Assembly (NCBI RefSeq): GCF_008254045.1
Contig: NZ_CP042425.1
Location: forward strand, 6,448,001 to 6,512,000
Origin: Limnoglobus roseus
GTDB lineage: Bacteria > Planctomycetota > Planctomycetia > Gemmatales > Gemmataceae
Direction of reading: 5' to 3'
Length of the DNA stretch: 64,000 bases
In this document: positions 28,901-38,384 of the stretch, piece by piece
Position numbering within the stretch: the stretch's first letter is position 1
Layout: every line of letters begins with the position of its first letter
Notes under the pieces: generated by a model
Told to the model about the DNA's origin: nothing
The model's database searches: none
What the model saw: the letters and a program-made list of their open reading frames with translations, nothing else
Position numbers and translations under genes: made by a program

Positions 28901-31900
28901 TACGGCCGCTGACTGGAACGACGCGAGCGGTGCCCTGAACGCCTACGGCGTTCTGTTCTACACGTCGCTGACCGATGCCACCCTCCGCAACAGCCTCGTC
29001 ACCGGCAACCGCAACGGCGTTTACACCGAGAGTGCTTCGGGCATCAAGATCCTCAACAACACGATCGACAACAACCGGACCGGCATCCAGGTCGTCAACA
29101 GCCTGACGAACCTGCGGATCGAGCAGAACTTCATCACCAACAACTGGACCCTCGGCATCCTGTTCCGAACGGAGACGAGCAGCACCCCGCTGTCGGTTTC
29201 GGTCCGCAACAACGCCATCACCGGCAACTGGTACGGCGGCATCGTCAACCGGTCGGACACCACGAGCGTGATCGACGTGTCCGGCAACTGGTTCGGGACG
29301 AACGCCCCGACCACCTCCACCACGAACACGACCGAGGAAGGGTACGCCACCCAGGTTCCGGCGATCTTCCCGGGTGGCACCAAGACTAACCCCGGTGGCA
29401 CTCCCGATATCGTGGACGTCGGCGGCCTCACGCACCTCGACTTCTCCCCGTGGCTGAACATCGGCACCGACACCGATACCGCGACCTACGGCTTCCAGGG
29501 GAACTTCTCGGACCTCACCGTGACCCCGGACGGCGCGCAAGCGGGGACCGATAGCCGCATCACGGAAGCAGTCGGCCTGCTCACGGGCACGAACCCCCGG
29601 TTGCTGGTGAACGCGGGCACCTACGCCGGCAGCGCCACCATCGACAAGACGCTGAGACTGGAATCAACCGCCGGGACGATCGCCATCGATAGCCTGACTG
29701 TCGGCAACGCGACCACGCCGACTTCGATCACGCTGCTCAGCTCGATTACCGCATCCGCCACCGCGGGCAACGTCTCGCTCACCGGAACCGGGACGAGTGT
29801 GAGCGGGGCAACCTTCGCGCTCAGCCTCGCGGCCACCGGCAGCGTCACGGCAGACGCGGCCGTCACGGCAGCGAGCCTTTCCCTGACGGGCGGGAACGTC
29901 GGCGGGACCGGCGCGATCACCACGACCGGCGGCGTGACGGTCACCAGCACGGGGACGGGCACGCTGTCCGGCGTGATCGCCGGGGCCAACAGCCCGTTCG
30001 TCAAGACGGGGGCGGGCACGCTCACCCTCACCGGGGCGAACACCTACACAGGTGCCACCACGGTCAACAGCGGCCGGCTGAACGTCAACGGTTCGGTCAC
30101 GAGCAATGTGACCGTGAACGCCAGCGGTACGCTCGGCAGCAGCGGCGGGACGATCACCGGAGATGTGACCGGTGCGGGCAAGGTCGCCCCCGGCAACAGC
30201 GTCGGCACAATGACGATCACCGGCAACTTTACGCCCACGGGTACGGTCGAGTTCGAGGTCGATACCGCGGCCAGCTACGACGTCCTCAACGTCAACGGCC
30301 TGGTGAACCTGAGCGGAGCCACGCTCACCCTCCTTGATCCGGACACCGGGACCCCGATCGTGGCCGCCGCCCTCCCGGGCCTGTTCACACTGATTCATAA
30401 CGACCTCGCAGATGCGACCACGGCCAGCACCAGTTCGCCGAACGTCGAAGGGGCCGTCGTCACGATCAACGGCACGAACTTCCGACTCTTCTACAACGGC
30501 GGCGACGGCAACGACGTGGTGCTGGTGAACGCCGCCGCGCCGGCGACCGTGTACGTCGACGCCGCCCTCGCAGGGACGAACGGCGGCAGCGTGGTCGACA
30601 TCGACCCCACCACCGCCGGAACGCAGCCGGGCATCTTCGGCGTGAACGCCTTCGCGACGATTTCGGAGGCCGTCAACGCGGTCGCGGCCGGTGGCACCGT
30701 GATCGTCCGCGCGGGCACTTACGCTAACGCCGCGGCGGTCACCATTAACAAGTCGATCAGCTTGCTCGCAGACGCCGGTGTCGCCGTGTCGGCCCCGGGC
30801 AGCAACAACGTGTTCGTCGTGGCCGCCACGAACGTCACCATCAGCGGGTTCGCCATTCAGGTAGACCAGCGGACGCCGTCCGGGCAACGGGGCAACCCGT
30901 TCGCGGCCATCTACGGCAACACGTTCGACGGTTTAAAGCTGCTCAACAACACCTTCACCGCCGTCGTCACCGAGGCACGGGCCGTCTACCTGAGCGATAC
31001 CGTTCTCACCCAGGGGGTCACGATCCAGGGCAACACGTTCACGGCCGACATCTCGACGACTGCGAACTTCTACTACCGGACGGTCGAACTGCTCGGCCTC
31101 CAGCGGGCGCTAGTCGGCGGGCCGACCGCGGCCGAAGGGAATACCTTCAACTACGGTCGGGCGAGCGATCTGCACCTGAACTTCCTGTCGGCGGGGACAA
31201 ACGTGCTCGTCCAGAACAACCGGTTCAATGAGGGCGGCGTCAACGTCACCGAGCCGAACGGCACCGGGTCGATCACCATCTCCCAGAACGCCTTCGCTCA
31301 GGGGGCGAACGCGACGCAGTCGTTGTTCCTGAACCACCTGTACAACGGCCACACGGTGACGGTTTCCGACAACACGTTCGTGACCCGGACCGTGAGCGTC
31401 GTCCTCGCCGATTCGACGAACGTGAACCTGACCGGGAACACCTTCTCGGTCGCGACCGGCCTGACGACGGCGTACGCCCACTTCATCTCTGACACCCAGA
31501 TTCGGGCCGGGGATCAGTTCGGCACGTTCGTCCCGGTATCGTTCGCCCTGCAGGGCAACACGTTCAACGGGAGCGCGACCGCGACCGGCACGGCCGTCTC
31601 CTTCTACAACGGCAACAGCAACGGGGTGACCAACACCTCCCCCGCCAGCGCCCCGACCTACGGCAGCGTGACCCTCGGCGGTACGGGGGCGGCCGCGAAC
31701 ACGTTCTCCGGGCCGTTTGCGTCGTTCATCCAGTTGAATAGCGGCTTGAATCCGTACTGGGGGCCGACGGGGGCACCGACCGGCGGGGCCGTCATCGGGC
31801 CGGTCGTCGCCAACTTCAACTCCTCGGAAAACCTCTTCGATGTGACCGGCACCGCCAAGCGGCCGGCGGCGATGAGCCTCGCCGAACTGTTCGGCCTGGA

Positions 31901-34900
31901 AGACAAGATCGTCCACAAGGTGGACGTGGGCACGCTCGGGTTCGTCACGGTCGTGCCGAACAACGTGTACGTTACCCCGGCGAGCGGTAGTATCCAACGT
32001 GGGGTGGACGCGGCGTCGGCCGGGTTCACCGTCAACGTGGCGCCCGGGGCGTTCACCGAGAACGTGGTCGTCAACAAGTCGGTAACCCTGCTCGGGGCCC
32101 AAACCGGGGTCGATGCCCGCACGCGGCCGGGGACCGGCGAAACGGTGGTCGTGACCAACGGCAACCAGAACTCCGTCTTCGCCGTGACTGCGAACGCGGT
32201 CACAATCGACGGGTTCACGATCGACGGGGACGATCCGAGCCTCGCCGGGAGTGCGACGTTCAGCGGTGCGGATTCGAACACGGCCTACGGGGTCACGAAC
32301 CGGGCACCCGGGGCCGTTCAGATCAGCGGCCTGCACGTGACGAACAACGTCATCCGGAACGTCGGCGTCGGCGTGCGGTTGGACGGGGTGACGGGTGTCT
32401 CCGCGGGGAGCACGATCAGCCAGAACTGGTTCCACGACATCGGCAACTACGACTTCGGGTACGCCGTCTCGCTGCGGACCAACTGCTACGCCGACGTCAC
32501 TGACAACCTGATGACCAAGGTGTGGACCGGCGTTCACACGAACAACTTCAACGGCGCCGGTGGGCCGGGCTCGTGGACGGTGTCTGGCAACGAGGTGCAC
32601 AGTTACGCCGGCGGGCTCCTGTACTGGCTCCAGTACAACGGGGCGACCGGCCTGACCGTCGACAATAACCAGTTCTCGGCCGAGGTCGGGGCCGTCGCGG
32701 ACAACTTCGGCGTGCTCGTGGTATCGATCCAGGACGCCGTCAACCCGACCTTCACCCGCAATACGATCACCGGCACGGCGTACGGCATCGGCCTGTTCAA
32801 CGTCCCCACGTCCAACACCATCACTCTCGGGGCGACCAACGCGATCACCGGCACGACGACCGCCGGCGTGCTGCTCACGAACAACTTGAACTTCAACCCG
32901 GTCGGGACGACCAACTTCCTGGCCGGCGGACCCGGTGCGGCGTCGACGGTCATCCTCGACGGCCTGCCCGTTACCACTGCGGCGGGCGACGGCGTCCTGG
33001 TCAACGCGACCGGCGGCACCGCGACCCGGCTCGTCGTGCGCGGGGCCGTTATCCGCGACTCCGGCACGAGTGATTCCGGCATCGAGACGGTCGGTGCGTT
33101 GGCGGCGGTCAACGTGCTGAACGCCCAGATTAACGGGTTCGACAACGGCGTGAACGTCCCCGTGGGGACGGCGGAAGTTCACGGCAGCGACCTGTCCGGA
33201 AACGCCGTTGCGGTCAGGAACGCTTCCGGCAACACCGTTGCCGCCACCGGCAACTGGTGGGGCGTGGCGACGCAGTCCGGGATCGTCGCGCTGATTGTCA
33301 ACGCGGGTGCGGGCAGTGCCACCACCTACAACCCTTGGCTCGGCGCAGGCGACGCAAGTCCGAGCACGACCGGGTTCCAGGCGGACTACGGCACGCTCAC
33401 TGCGATCCCGACGGACGAAGAGCATGCCACCAGCGATGCGGGGTACACACAGCCGATCTCGACTGTCGGCACGGTCACGGTCTTGACCGGCAACACCTCG
33501 CCGGCCGTCGGCACGCCGTACACGCTGACATCGGGGGCAACGGTCACACTGAACGCGGACGGCACTTTCACCTACGACCCGAACAGCGCGTTCGAATCCC
33601 TCGCCGTCGGGGAAACCGCGACCGACAGCTTCACTTATCGCTTCACCGACGCCAACGGGGTCGCGCAAGACGCGACCATCACCCTGAGTATCCTCGGGAC
33701 GAACGACGCGCCGACCATCGCCGTCGATAGCCCCGTCGTGACCGTGAACGAAGGCACGACGGCCACGAACACCGGGACGTTCGGTGACGCGGACAGCACG
33801 GACGTCGTGACCCTCACCGCGTCCATCGGTACGGTGATCGACAACGGCGACGGCACGTGGAGTTGGTCGTACCTGGCGACGGACGACATCAGCGGCCTCG
33901 TCGTGACGATCACTGCTACGGACGACAGCGGGGAAGCGAACAACACGGCGTCCGTCACGTTCGTGCTGAACGCGACCAACGTCGCGCCGATCGTGCAGTC
34001 GCCGCTGACGCTGAGCGCGACCACGATCGGCGAGGGGGGGGCGGTCACGGTCAGCGGCACGGTGACGGACGCGGGCACGGCGGACACGCAGACGGTGACC
34101 ATCATCTGGGGCGACGGGACGCCGAACACCGTCCTGCCGGTCGCCAGCCTCACCCTGGTTTCGCCCGGAACGTACACCTTCTCGGCCACGCACACGTACG
34201 CCGACGACCCGGCCGGGACGCCGGACCAGTACACGATCTCTGTCACGTCTGTGGACAACGACGGGGCGACGAGCACCGCGGTCACGGCGGCGGTCACGGT
34301 GAACAACGTGGCCCCGGCGGTGGCGATCGCCCAGGGGGCATCTTCGTCCGGACTGGAGGGTACGGCGGTCACGTTCACCGGGTTGTTCACCGACCCGGGG
34401 GCCGGCGAGGACGTCAACTTCACCTATACCTGGACGGTGACGAGCACGAACGGTCAGGGCGTCCCGAACGGTACCGGTACGGTCACGACGTACACCGTCG
34501 GCGGCACCGCGGTCCCGGCGTTCACGTTCACCCCGGCCGACGACGGCACGTACACGATCTCCCTTACCGTCACCGACAAGGACGGCGGCACTAGTGTCGC
34601 CGCCACGCACACCCTCACGGTGACCAACGTCGCCCCGACGCTGTCGATCGTTACCTCCGGCGTGACCAGTTACACCGAAGGTGACACGGCCGGTGTTCTT
34701 CTGCTCGCTTCCGCATCGATTACTGATGTCGGGCTCAACGACACGATCACCATCGCCACCGTCACACTCAGCACATCGTTCGTGGCCGGGGATCAGTTGG
34801 GGATCAACCTCGGCAGCGGGTTCGCCACCGCGGGCACGCTTCCGAGCGGCGTCACCTTCGCTTACGACGGTGCCGGCAGTTTGACCTTGAGCGGGGCCGC

Positions 34901-37391
34901 CTCCCGCGCCCAGTACGCGCAAGACCTGGCGCTCGTCCGCTACCGCTCCACCAGTGCCGTCCCAACGGGGGATGGAAGCCTGGTCAATCGGACCGTGACG
35001 TTCACGGTGAGCGACAACGGGCCGACGCCGAACGCCAGCACTTCGGTGTCTCGCATCCTCACAGTTATCGCCATCAACCAAGCTCCGGTCATCACGATCC
35101 CGGCGGCGATTCAGTTCGTGAACGAGGACTCTACCGGCGGGGCGCTCGTCTTTTCCACGGCTAACGGGAACGCCATTTCCGTCGTCGATGTTGACGCCGG
35201 TTCGAACAGCGTTCTCGTCGTACTGTCCGTGACCAATAGCACCCTGACGCTCGGTTCCCTGACCGGACTGACGTTCGACCTGGGCGACGGAACGGCCGAC
35301 GCCAATATGGTGTTCCGCGGGACGATCGCCCAGGTCAACGCGGCTCTGGCCGGCCTTACGTTCGCGCCGAACGCCAACTACAACGGCCTCGCCTCCCTGG
35401 CGATTACCGTGAACGACGAGGGCAATTTCGGTTCCGACGGGCCGAAGTCCGACAGCAAGTCGGTACCGATCGTGGTCAACCCGGTGCCCGACGCGCCGGT
35501 CGCTAACCCGGACGCTGGGGCGGTGTCCGAGGACGGCACCCTCACCGCGACCGGGAACGTGTTGACCAATGACACCGACGCCGATGGCGATGCCCTGACG
35601 GTCACAGCCGGTAACTTCGCGGGCACCTACGGTAGCCTGACCCTCACCGCGAACGGTTCTTGGTTGTACGCCCTGAACAACTCCAGCCCGGCCGTGCAAG
35701 CCCTCAAGGCCGGTCAGACGGTGACCGACGTCTTCACCTACGTCGTCGACGACGGGCAAGGCGGCACCGGGACTGGCACGTTGACCATCACCGTCACGGG
35801 TGCCAACGACGCCCCGACCGCGACCAACGACGCCCCGACCGTTCTGGAAGACGGGTCGGTCACGGTCAACGTCTTGACGAACGACCTCGATGCGGACGGA
35901 GACCCGCTGACGGTGGTGGCCGTGGGTACGGCCCAGAACGGCACGGTGACGTTCACCGGGACCACGGTGACGTACACCCCGAACGCGAACTACAACGGAC
36001 CGGATTCGTTCACGTACACGATCAGCGACGGCCAGGGCGGGACGGCGACCGCGACCGTCAACGTGACCGTCACGCCGGTGAACGACGCCCCGGTGGCCGT
36101 TGGCGATAGCGCTACGGTGTCCCAAGATGGCGGCGCAGTGACGATCAACGTGCTGTCGAACGACAGCGACCCGGAAGGCCAGGCGTTGACGATCACGGGC
36201 GTGTCGCAGCCGGCGAACGGGACGGTAACGATTTCCGGATCGGGCGTGGCGTACACACCGAACGGCACCTTTGTCGGGGTCGACACGTTCACGTACACGG
36301 TCAGTGACGGCAACGGCGGCACCGCGACCGCGACCGTCGCGGTCACCGTCACTGAAACCATCGAAGTTCTGCCACCGGTGCCACCGTCGGCCTTGCTCGG
36401 CGACACTCAGTACTCGGTCGGGGCCGGCGCGGGCGGTGCCCCGGTGGTGCAGACCTACGACCAACTTTCCAAGACCCCGACCTCGACGATCACCGCCTAC
36501 GACGCCACCTTCACCGGCGGCGTTCGAACGGCGTCGGGCGATGTGAACGGGGACGGGGTAGCGGACACCATCACGATTACCGGCCCGGGGACGGCCGTGA
36601 ACCTCAAGGTGTTCGACGGGGTGACCGGCAAGGTGATCCTGAACACCTTCCCGTTCGAGACGAGTTTCACCGGCGGCGGGTATGTGGCCGTCGGCGACTT
36701 CAACCGGGACGGCAAGGCGGACATCGTTGTTTCGGCCGACGAGGGTGGCGGCCCGCGGGTCCGAATCTTCGATGGCTTGACGGGCAACACGCTCACCGAC
36801 TTCTTCGGCATCGACGACCCGAATTTCCGCGGCGGGGCCCGGGTTGCCGTGGCGGACATGAACGGCGACGGGTGGGTGGACCTCTTGGTCGGGGCCGGGT
36901 TCGGCGGCGGCCCGCGAGTGGCCGGGTACAGCGGGAAGACGATCGTCGGCAACGCCACCCCCGATCGGTTGTTCGGCGACTTCTTCGCCTACGAACTGAC
37001 GCTCCGCAACGGCGTCTTCCTGACGGCCGGGGACATCAACGGGGACGGCCTAGCCGACCTCATCGTCGGGGGCGGGCCGGGCGGCGGGCCGCGGGTGCGA
37101 ATCTTCTCGGGGGCCGTGTTGACCGGCCCGAGTGCAACGAACCTGCCGGACTCGGCCCAGATCGCCAACTTCTTTGCGGGGGACACGAGCAACCGCGGCG
37201 GCGTCCGGTTGGCGGTGAAGGACCTGGACAACGACAACTTCGCCGACCTCGTGACCGGTACGGGTGACGGGGCCGGGAGCCTGGTCCAGATCGCTCTGGG
37301 CAAGGACATCCTGGCGGCCCCGAGCGACCCACTGTTCGCGTCCGAGTTCGACGCCTTTTCGCCGCTGGCCGGTGGGATTTACGTCGGCTAA
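25965..37391 (+). CDS. Giant exported adhesin-like protein (3,808 aa) with beta-helix, PATR, cadherin-like and FG-GAP modules
   Basis: ATG 25965 has GGAGG eight bases upstream; the open frame from TTG 25905 is not needed. A basic N-terminus leads to LSILGLEDRVTPA (about residues 76-88), an export/attachment-associated motif. Four right-handed beta-helix blocks start near residues 362, 851, 1528 and 2000, each opening with a YVD/NxxF...AF..IQ.A motif and NosD-like TGNWYG/ISGNWFG turns. Between the second and third are autotransporter-associated strands (VKTGAGTLTLTGANTYTGAT, ~1345). From ~2500 come VCBS, PKD-like and cadherin-like domains (DGTFTYDPNSAFESL; VSEDGTLTATGNVLTNDTDA). Residues ~3480-3808 are FG-GAP repeats with DxNGDG sites, ending GIYVG. 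It is a surface or matrix protein, probably Ca-stabilised. Confidence 0.9.
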   Translation: MNFFRWLRTATTGLQNLFPSWLQGKRAKKAWRASRSSSSKWQSRFFSLEMRERLAAILGMGHGIGSLTGGGNRARLSILGLEDRVTPAAPTLLVNPTTQTFTEDAPAKLIASASTIVDADDDVVLLQAQITGNFVPTEDVLSMDSVPGLSASFNAATGQLTIATPGGTPASDELFTQGLQAIRYVNTNTGNPSGATRTVQFSVTDTTLNDGDATSVTSSQSLQVQPLNDAPTVAAPASLLKVAVNKTLPVAGLSVADVDAAGGAITVSLGVTAGTLTVRNDVVGGLAAGDIATNNTASVTLTGTLTSINATLSAANGVTFTHSAVAPTVTLTIGANDGGNTGDGGALSAVPATLTINVLGQPTTVYVDPAFASMTQGTDPAGPAVGIGYDAFAAIQDAIGAVATGGTVNVAAGTYNEDVIANVDGLKLLGAGPNLSVISGPIGGVSTTVGISASNVEVAGFTITRAGNNTTDWNNPNLNSAGIAIQGQALTGALIHDNLITGMRTGIDINNSNGHTVRDNVITNNHTGFILRNQTDNLVVTENAITANRTVGVLFLDGSGGTNSPLQQSANSRFFNNDISGNWYGQVVDRQTGGSIPAAGTNVKDFSGNWFGTGSPIITTANSAESGYAALIPTVFGGTATAPGGQPDVAGPASANFDLAPWLNSGTDTSAAYGFQGNFASQTITTIGTQAGTAGRLQEGIDIASASPRTLIVRGGAYVGGADATAAGRDVTLDTVGATGTPGTGVVDLTGNLALNAGDTLRVQLNGLTAGTGYDQINVTGTANITAATLTVARGFTPTPGAVFTILTATGGVSGTFAGYAEGATITLSDLPFTIHYAANAVTLSLVRPTQVWVNDNFTEEADTSGGGAGLQAGDTVGGDGVTGKIFGYNAFASVQAGVDAAAASGTVTILAGTYVEDVTITTPNLTLRGDGTTAVYAPTGVVGPAAVLKGAKNGSATTLTIQANGVVVDGLTITRDGNTAADWNDASGALNAYGVLFYTSLTDATLRNSLVTGNRNGVYTESASGIKILNNTIDNNRTGIQVVNSLTNLRIEQNFITNNWTLGILFRTETSSTPLSVSVRNNAITGNWYGGIVNRSDTTSVIDVSGNWFGTNAPTTSTTNTTEEGYATQVPAIFPGGTKTNPGGTPDIVDVGGLTHLDFSPWLNIGTDTDTATYGFQGNFSDLTVTPDGAQAGTDSRITEAVGLLTGTNPRLLVNAGTYAGSATIDKTLRLESTAGTIAIDSLTVGNATTPTSITLLSSITASATAGNVSLTGTGTSVSGATFALSLAATGSVTADAAVTAASLSLTGGNVGGTGAITTTGGVTVTSTGTGTLSGVIAGANSPFVKTGAGTLTLTGANTYTGATTVNSGRLNVNGSVTSNVTVNASGTLGSSGGTITGDVTGAGKVAPGNSVGTMTITGNFTPTGTVEFEVDTAASYDVLNVNGLVNLSGATLTLLDPDTGTPIVAAALPGLFTLIHNDLADATTASTSSPNVEGAVVTINGTNFRLFYNGGDGNDVVLVNAAAPATVYVDAALAGTNGGSVVDIDPTTAGTQPGIFGVNAFATISEAVNAVAAGGTVIVRAGTYANAAAVTINKSISLLADAGVAVSAPGSNNVFVVAATNVTISGFAIQVDQRTPSGQRGNPFAAIYGNTFDGLKLLNNTFTAVVTEARAVYLSDTVLTQGVTIQGNTFTADISTTANFYYRTVELLGLQRALVGGPTAAEGNTFNYGRASDLHLNFLSAGTNVLVQNNRFNEGGVNVTEPNGTGSITISQNAFAQGANATQSLFLNHLYNGHTVTVSDNTFVTRTVSVVLADSTNVNLTGNTFSVATGLTTAYAHFISDTQIRAGDQFGTFVPVSFALQGNTFNGSATATGTAVSFYNGNSNGVTNTSPASAPTYGSVTLGGTGAAANTFSGPFASFIQLNSGLNPYWGPTGAPTGGAVIGPVVANFNSSENLFDVTGTAKRPAAMSLAELFGLEDKIVHKVDVGTLGFVTVVPNNVYVTPASGSIQRGVDAASAGFTVNVAPGAFTENVVVNKSVTLLGAQTGVDARTRPGTGETVVVTNGNQNSVFAVTANAVTIDGFTIDGDDPSLAGSATFSGADSNTAYGVTNRAPGAVQISGLHVTNNVIRNVGVGVRLDGVTGVSAGSTISQNWFHDIGNYDFGYAVSLRTNCYADVTDNLMTKVWTGVHTNNFNGAGGPGSWTVSGNEVHSYAGGLLYWLQYNGATGLTVDNNQFSAEVGAVADNFGVLVVSIQDAVNPTFTRNTITGTAYGIGLFNVPTSNTITLGATNAITGTTTAGVLLTNNLNFNPVGTTNFLAGGPGAASTVILDGLPVTTAAGDGVLVNATGGTATRLVVRGAVIRDSGTSDSGIETVGALAAVNVLNAQINGFDNGVNVPVGTAEVHGSDLSGNAVAVRNASGNTVAATGNWWGVATQSGIVALIVNAGAGSATTYNPWLGAGDASPSTTGFQADYGTLTAIPTDEEHATSDAGYTQPISTVGTVTVLTGNTSPAVGTPYTLTSGATVTLNADGTFTYDPNSAFESLAVGETATDSFTYRFTDANGVAQDATITLSILGTNDAPTIAVDSPVVTVNEGTTATNTGTFGDADSTDVVTLTASIGTVIDNGDGTWSWSYLATDDISGLVVTITATDDSGEANNTASVTFVLNATNVAPIVQSPLTLSATTIGEGGAVTVSGTVTDAGTADTQTVTIIWGDGTPNTVLPVASLTLVSPGTYTFSATHTYADDPAGTPDQYTISVTSVDNDGATSTAVTAAVTVNNVAPAVAIAQGASSSGLEGTAVTFTGLFTDPGAGEDVNFTYTWTVTSTNGQGVPNGTGTVTTYTVGGTAVPAFTFTPADDGTYTISLTVTDKDGGTSVAATHTLTVTNVAPTLSIVTSGVTSYTEGDTAGVLLLASASITDVGLNDTITIATVTLSTSFVAGDQLGINLGSGFATAGTLPSGVTFAYDGAGSLTLSGAASRAQYAQDLALVRYRSTSAVPTGDGSLVNRTVTFTVSDNGPTPNASTSVSRILTVIAINQAPVITIPAAIQFVNEDSTGGALVFSTANGNAISVVDVDAGSNSVLVVLSVTNSTLTLGSLTGLTFDLGDGTADANMVFRGTIAQVNAALAGLTFAPNANYNGLASLAITVNDEGNFGSDGPKSDSKSVPIVVNPVPDAPVANPDAGAVSEDGTLTATGNVLTNDTDADGDALTVTAGNFAGTYGSLTLTANGSWLYALNNSSPAVQALKAGQTVTDVFTYVVDDGQGGTGTGTLTITVTGANDAPTATNDAPTVLEDGSVTVNVLTNDLDADGDPLTVVAVGTAQNGTVTFTGTTVTYTPNANYNGPDSFTYTISDGQGGTATATVNVTVTPVNDAPVAVGDSATVSQDGGAVTINVLSNDSDPEGQALTITGVSQPANGTVTISGSGVAYTPNGTFVGVDTFTYTVSDGNGGTATATVAVTVTETIEVLPPVPPSALLGDTQYSVGAGAGGAPVVQTYDQLSKTPTSTITAYDATFTGGVRTASGDVNGDGVADTITITGPGTAVNLKVFDGVTGKVILNTFPFETSFTGGGYVAVGDFNRDGKADIVVSADEGGGPRVRIFDGLTGNTLTDFFGIDDPNFRGGARVAVADMNGDGWVDLLVGAGFGGGPRVAGYSGKTIVGNATPDRLFGDFFAYELTLRNGVFLTAGDINGDGLADLIVGGGPGGGPRVRIFSGAVLTGPSATNLPDSAQIANFFAGDTSNRGGVRLAVKDLDNDNFADLVTGTGDGAGSLVQIALGKDILAAPSDPLFASEFDAFSPLAGGIYVG

Positions 37392-37420
37392 CTTTTCAAG
37401 GGCTATCGTCTGCAATCCTG

Positions 37421-37451
37421 GAACGGCGGCTGAGCCGCCGTTCCTTTTTTT
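37421..37451 (+). terminator. Rho-independent terminator of the giant gene
   Basis: GAACGGCGGC-TGA-GCCGCCGTTC forms a perfect 10 bp stem with a 3-base loop, followed directly by seven T residues, 30 bases after the stop of the 3,808-residue gene. Confidence 0.92.
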
Positions 37452-37534
37452 CGTTAGAGCGTTTTGAATTTCAGTCTTGCGGTCCGTAGCCGGCATGTCG
37501 GATGTAGTTCCGGCATTCCGGTTCGGCGAACTAG

Positions 37535-38380
37535 GTCCTCCGGCCATTCAGCCGCACTGGTTTATCCGGGCGGCGAGCCAGACGAAGCCGGCGTCGTGGG
37601 CCGCTTCCTTCCCGGACCGCGTCGCCACCCGCCGGTCGCGTTTATGCGGCCGAAGAACCACTCGATCACGTCGCGGTTCTTGTACCGACTCCGGCGGTCG
37701 CACGTCACCCGCTTCCGCGTCGAGTTCGGACGGATGCACGCCCGGGCCCCCAACCGCCTCACGAACGCGCGGATCGCATCGCTGTCGGCGGCGGCGGCCA
37801 CGACATGGCCGACAGCGCCCGGCTTAAAGCCGGCCCGTAGGGCTCCCGCGTGCGGGGCGTCGCCACGCGGGCCGGCCGTCACCACCGGCGTGAGTCGCCG
37901 ACCCCGTCGGTCGACCGCCGCATGCCGCTCGGTCGTCCGCCCGCCGCGGCTTCGTCCGCCGCCTCTTTTCCCCGGGGCAAGCGTCGCCCCGCCGAGGCCA
38001 CCGGATGAGCCTTGACCGTGGTGGAGTCCATCGGGACCTCCTCCCGGTCCGGGTCGCCCAGGGCCTTGGCGATCCGCTCCCGCACGCCCGCCGCGCACCA
38101 CCGATCGAACCGCTCCCCGACCGTGTTGGGCTTACCGAATCGCGTGGGCCGGTCGGCCCAGGGGATTCCGGTCTTGAGGGCGGAGAGGACGGCGTTGGCG
38201 AACCGTCGGTTGTCGACGGCGGTCCGCCCCGGGTCGCCCGCCTTGCCGGGCAAGAGGCCCGGGGTCGTCTCCCATTGCGGATCGGTCGGCTCATGGCGAT
38301 GTCGCATGCCGCACTCCTCCGTGAGCGACGCCCACCCTCACCAATGCCCAACCACAATGCCAGATCGAATGTCCGTAGGA
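37535..38380 (-). mobile_element. IS5-like insertion sequence bounded by CTAG
   Basis: The ends GTCCTCCGGCCATTC (left) and GTCCTACGGACATTC (right, reverse complement) are near-perfect inverted repeats. Each is flanked by CTAG (37531-37534 and 38381-38384), fitting the YTAR duplication of many IS5-group elements; because CTAG is palindromic, the exact border is uncertain by up to four bases. Size is about 850 bp with one transposase gene on the minus strand. The right CTAG contains the TA that bounds the adjoining IS630-like element. Confidence 0.82.
37562..38307 (-). pseudogene. IS5-family transposase, frameshifted
   Basis: ATG 38307 opens RHEPTDPQWE...LLPGKAGDPG, LKTGIPWADRPTRFGKPNTV and the first catalytic Asp in MDSTTVKAHP; this frame stops at 37879. 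The second half continues in another frame: ERHAAVDRRGRRLTPVV, AAAADSDAIRAFVRRLG, ACIRPNSTRKR and the catalytic Glu in VIEWFFGRIN. The change of frame falls near 37930-37990, without a clear A-run, so I read it as decay rather than programmed shifting. The C-terminus after FFGRIN is also diverged, so the element is probably inactive. Confidence 0.75.
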
Positions 38381-38384
38381 CCTA

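Noticed and set aside
27402..29540. 712-codon minus-strand frame within the giant gene
   Set aside because: Antisense shadow of beta-helix coding sequence; Arg/Gly/Asp-rich with no recognisable fold.
31110..36464. Open minus-strand frame of 1,784 codons opposite the giant gene
   Set aside because: It is an antisense shadow created by the regular GC-rich codon pattern of the beta-repeat domains: composition is Arg/Gly/Val/Asp-rich without domains, and no start signals exist. The plus-strand frame has clear domains, a ribosome site and a terminator.
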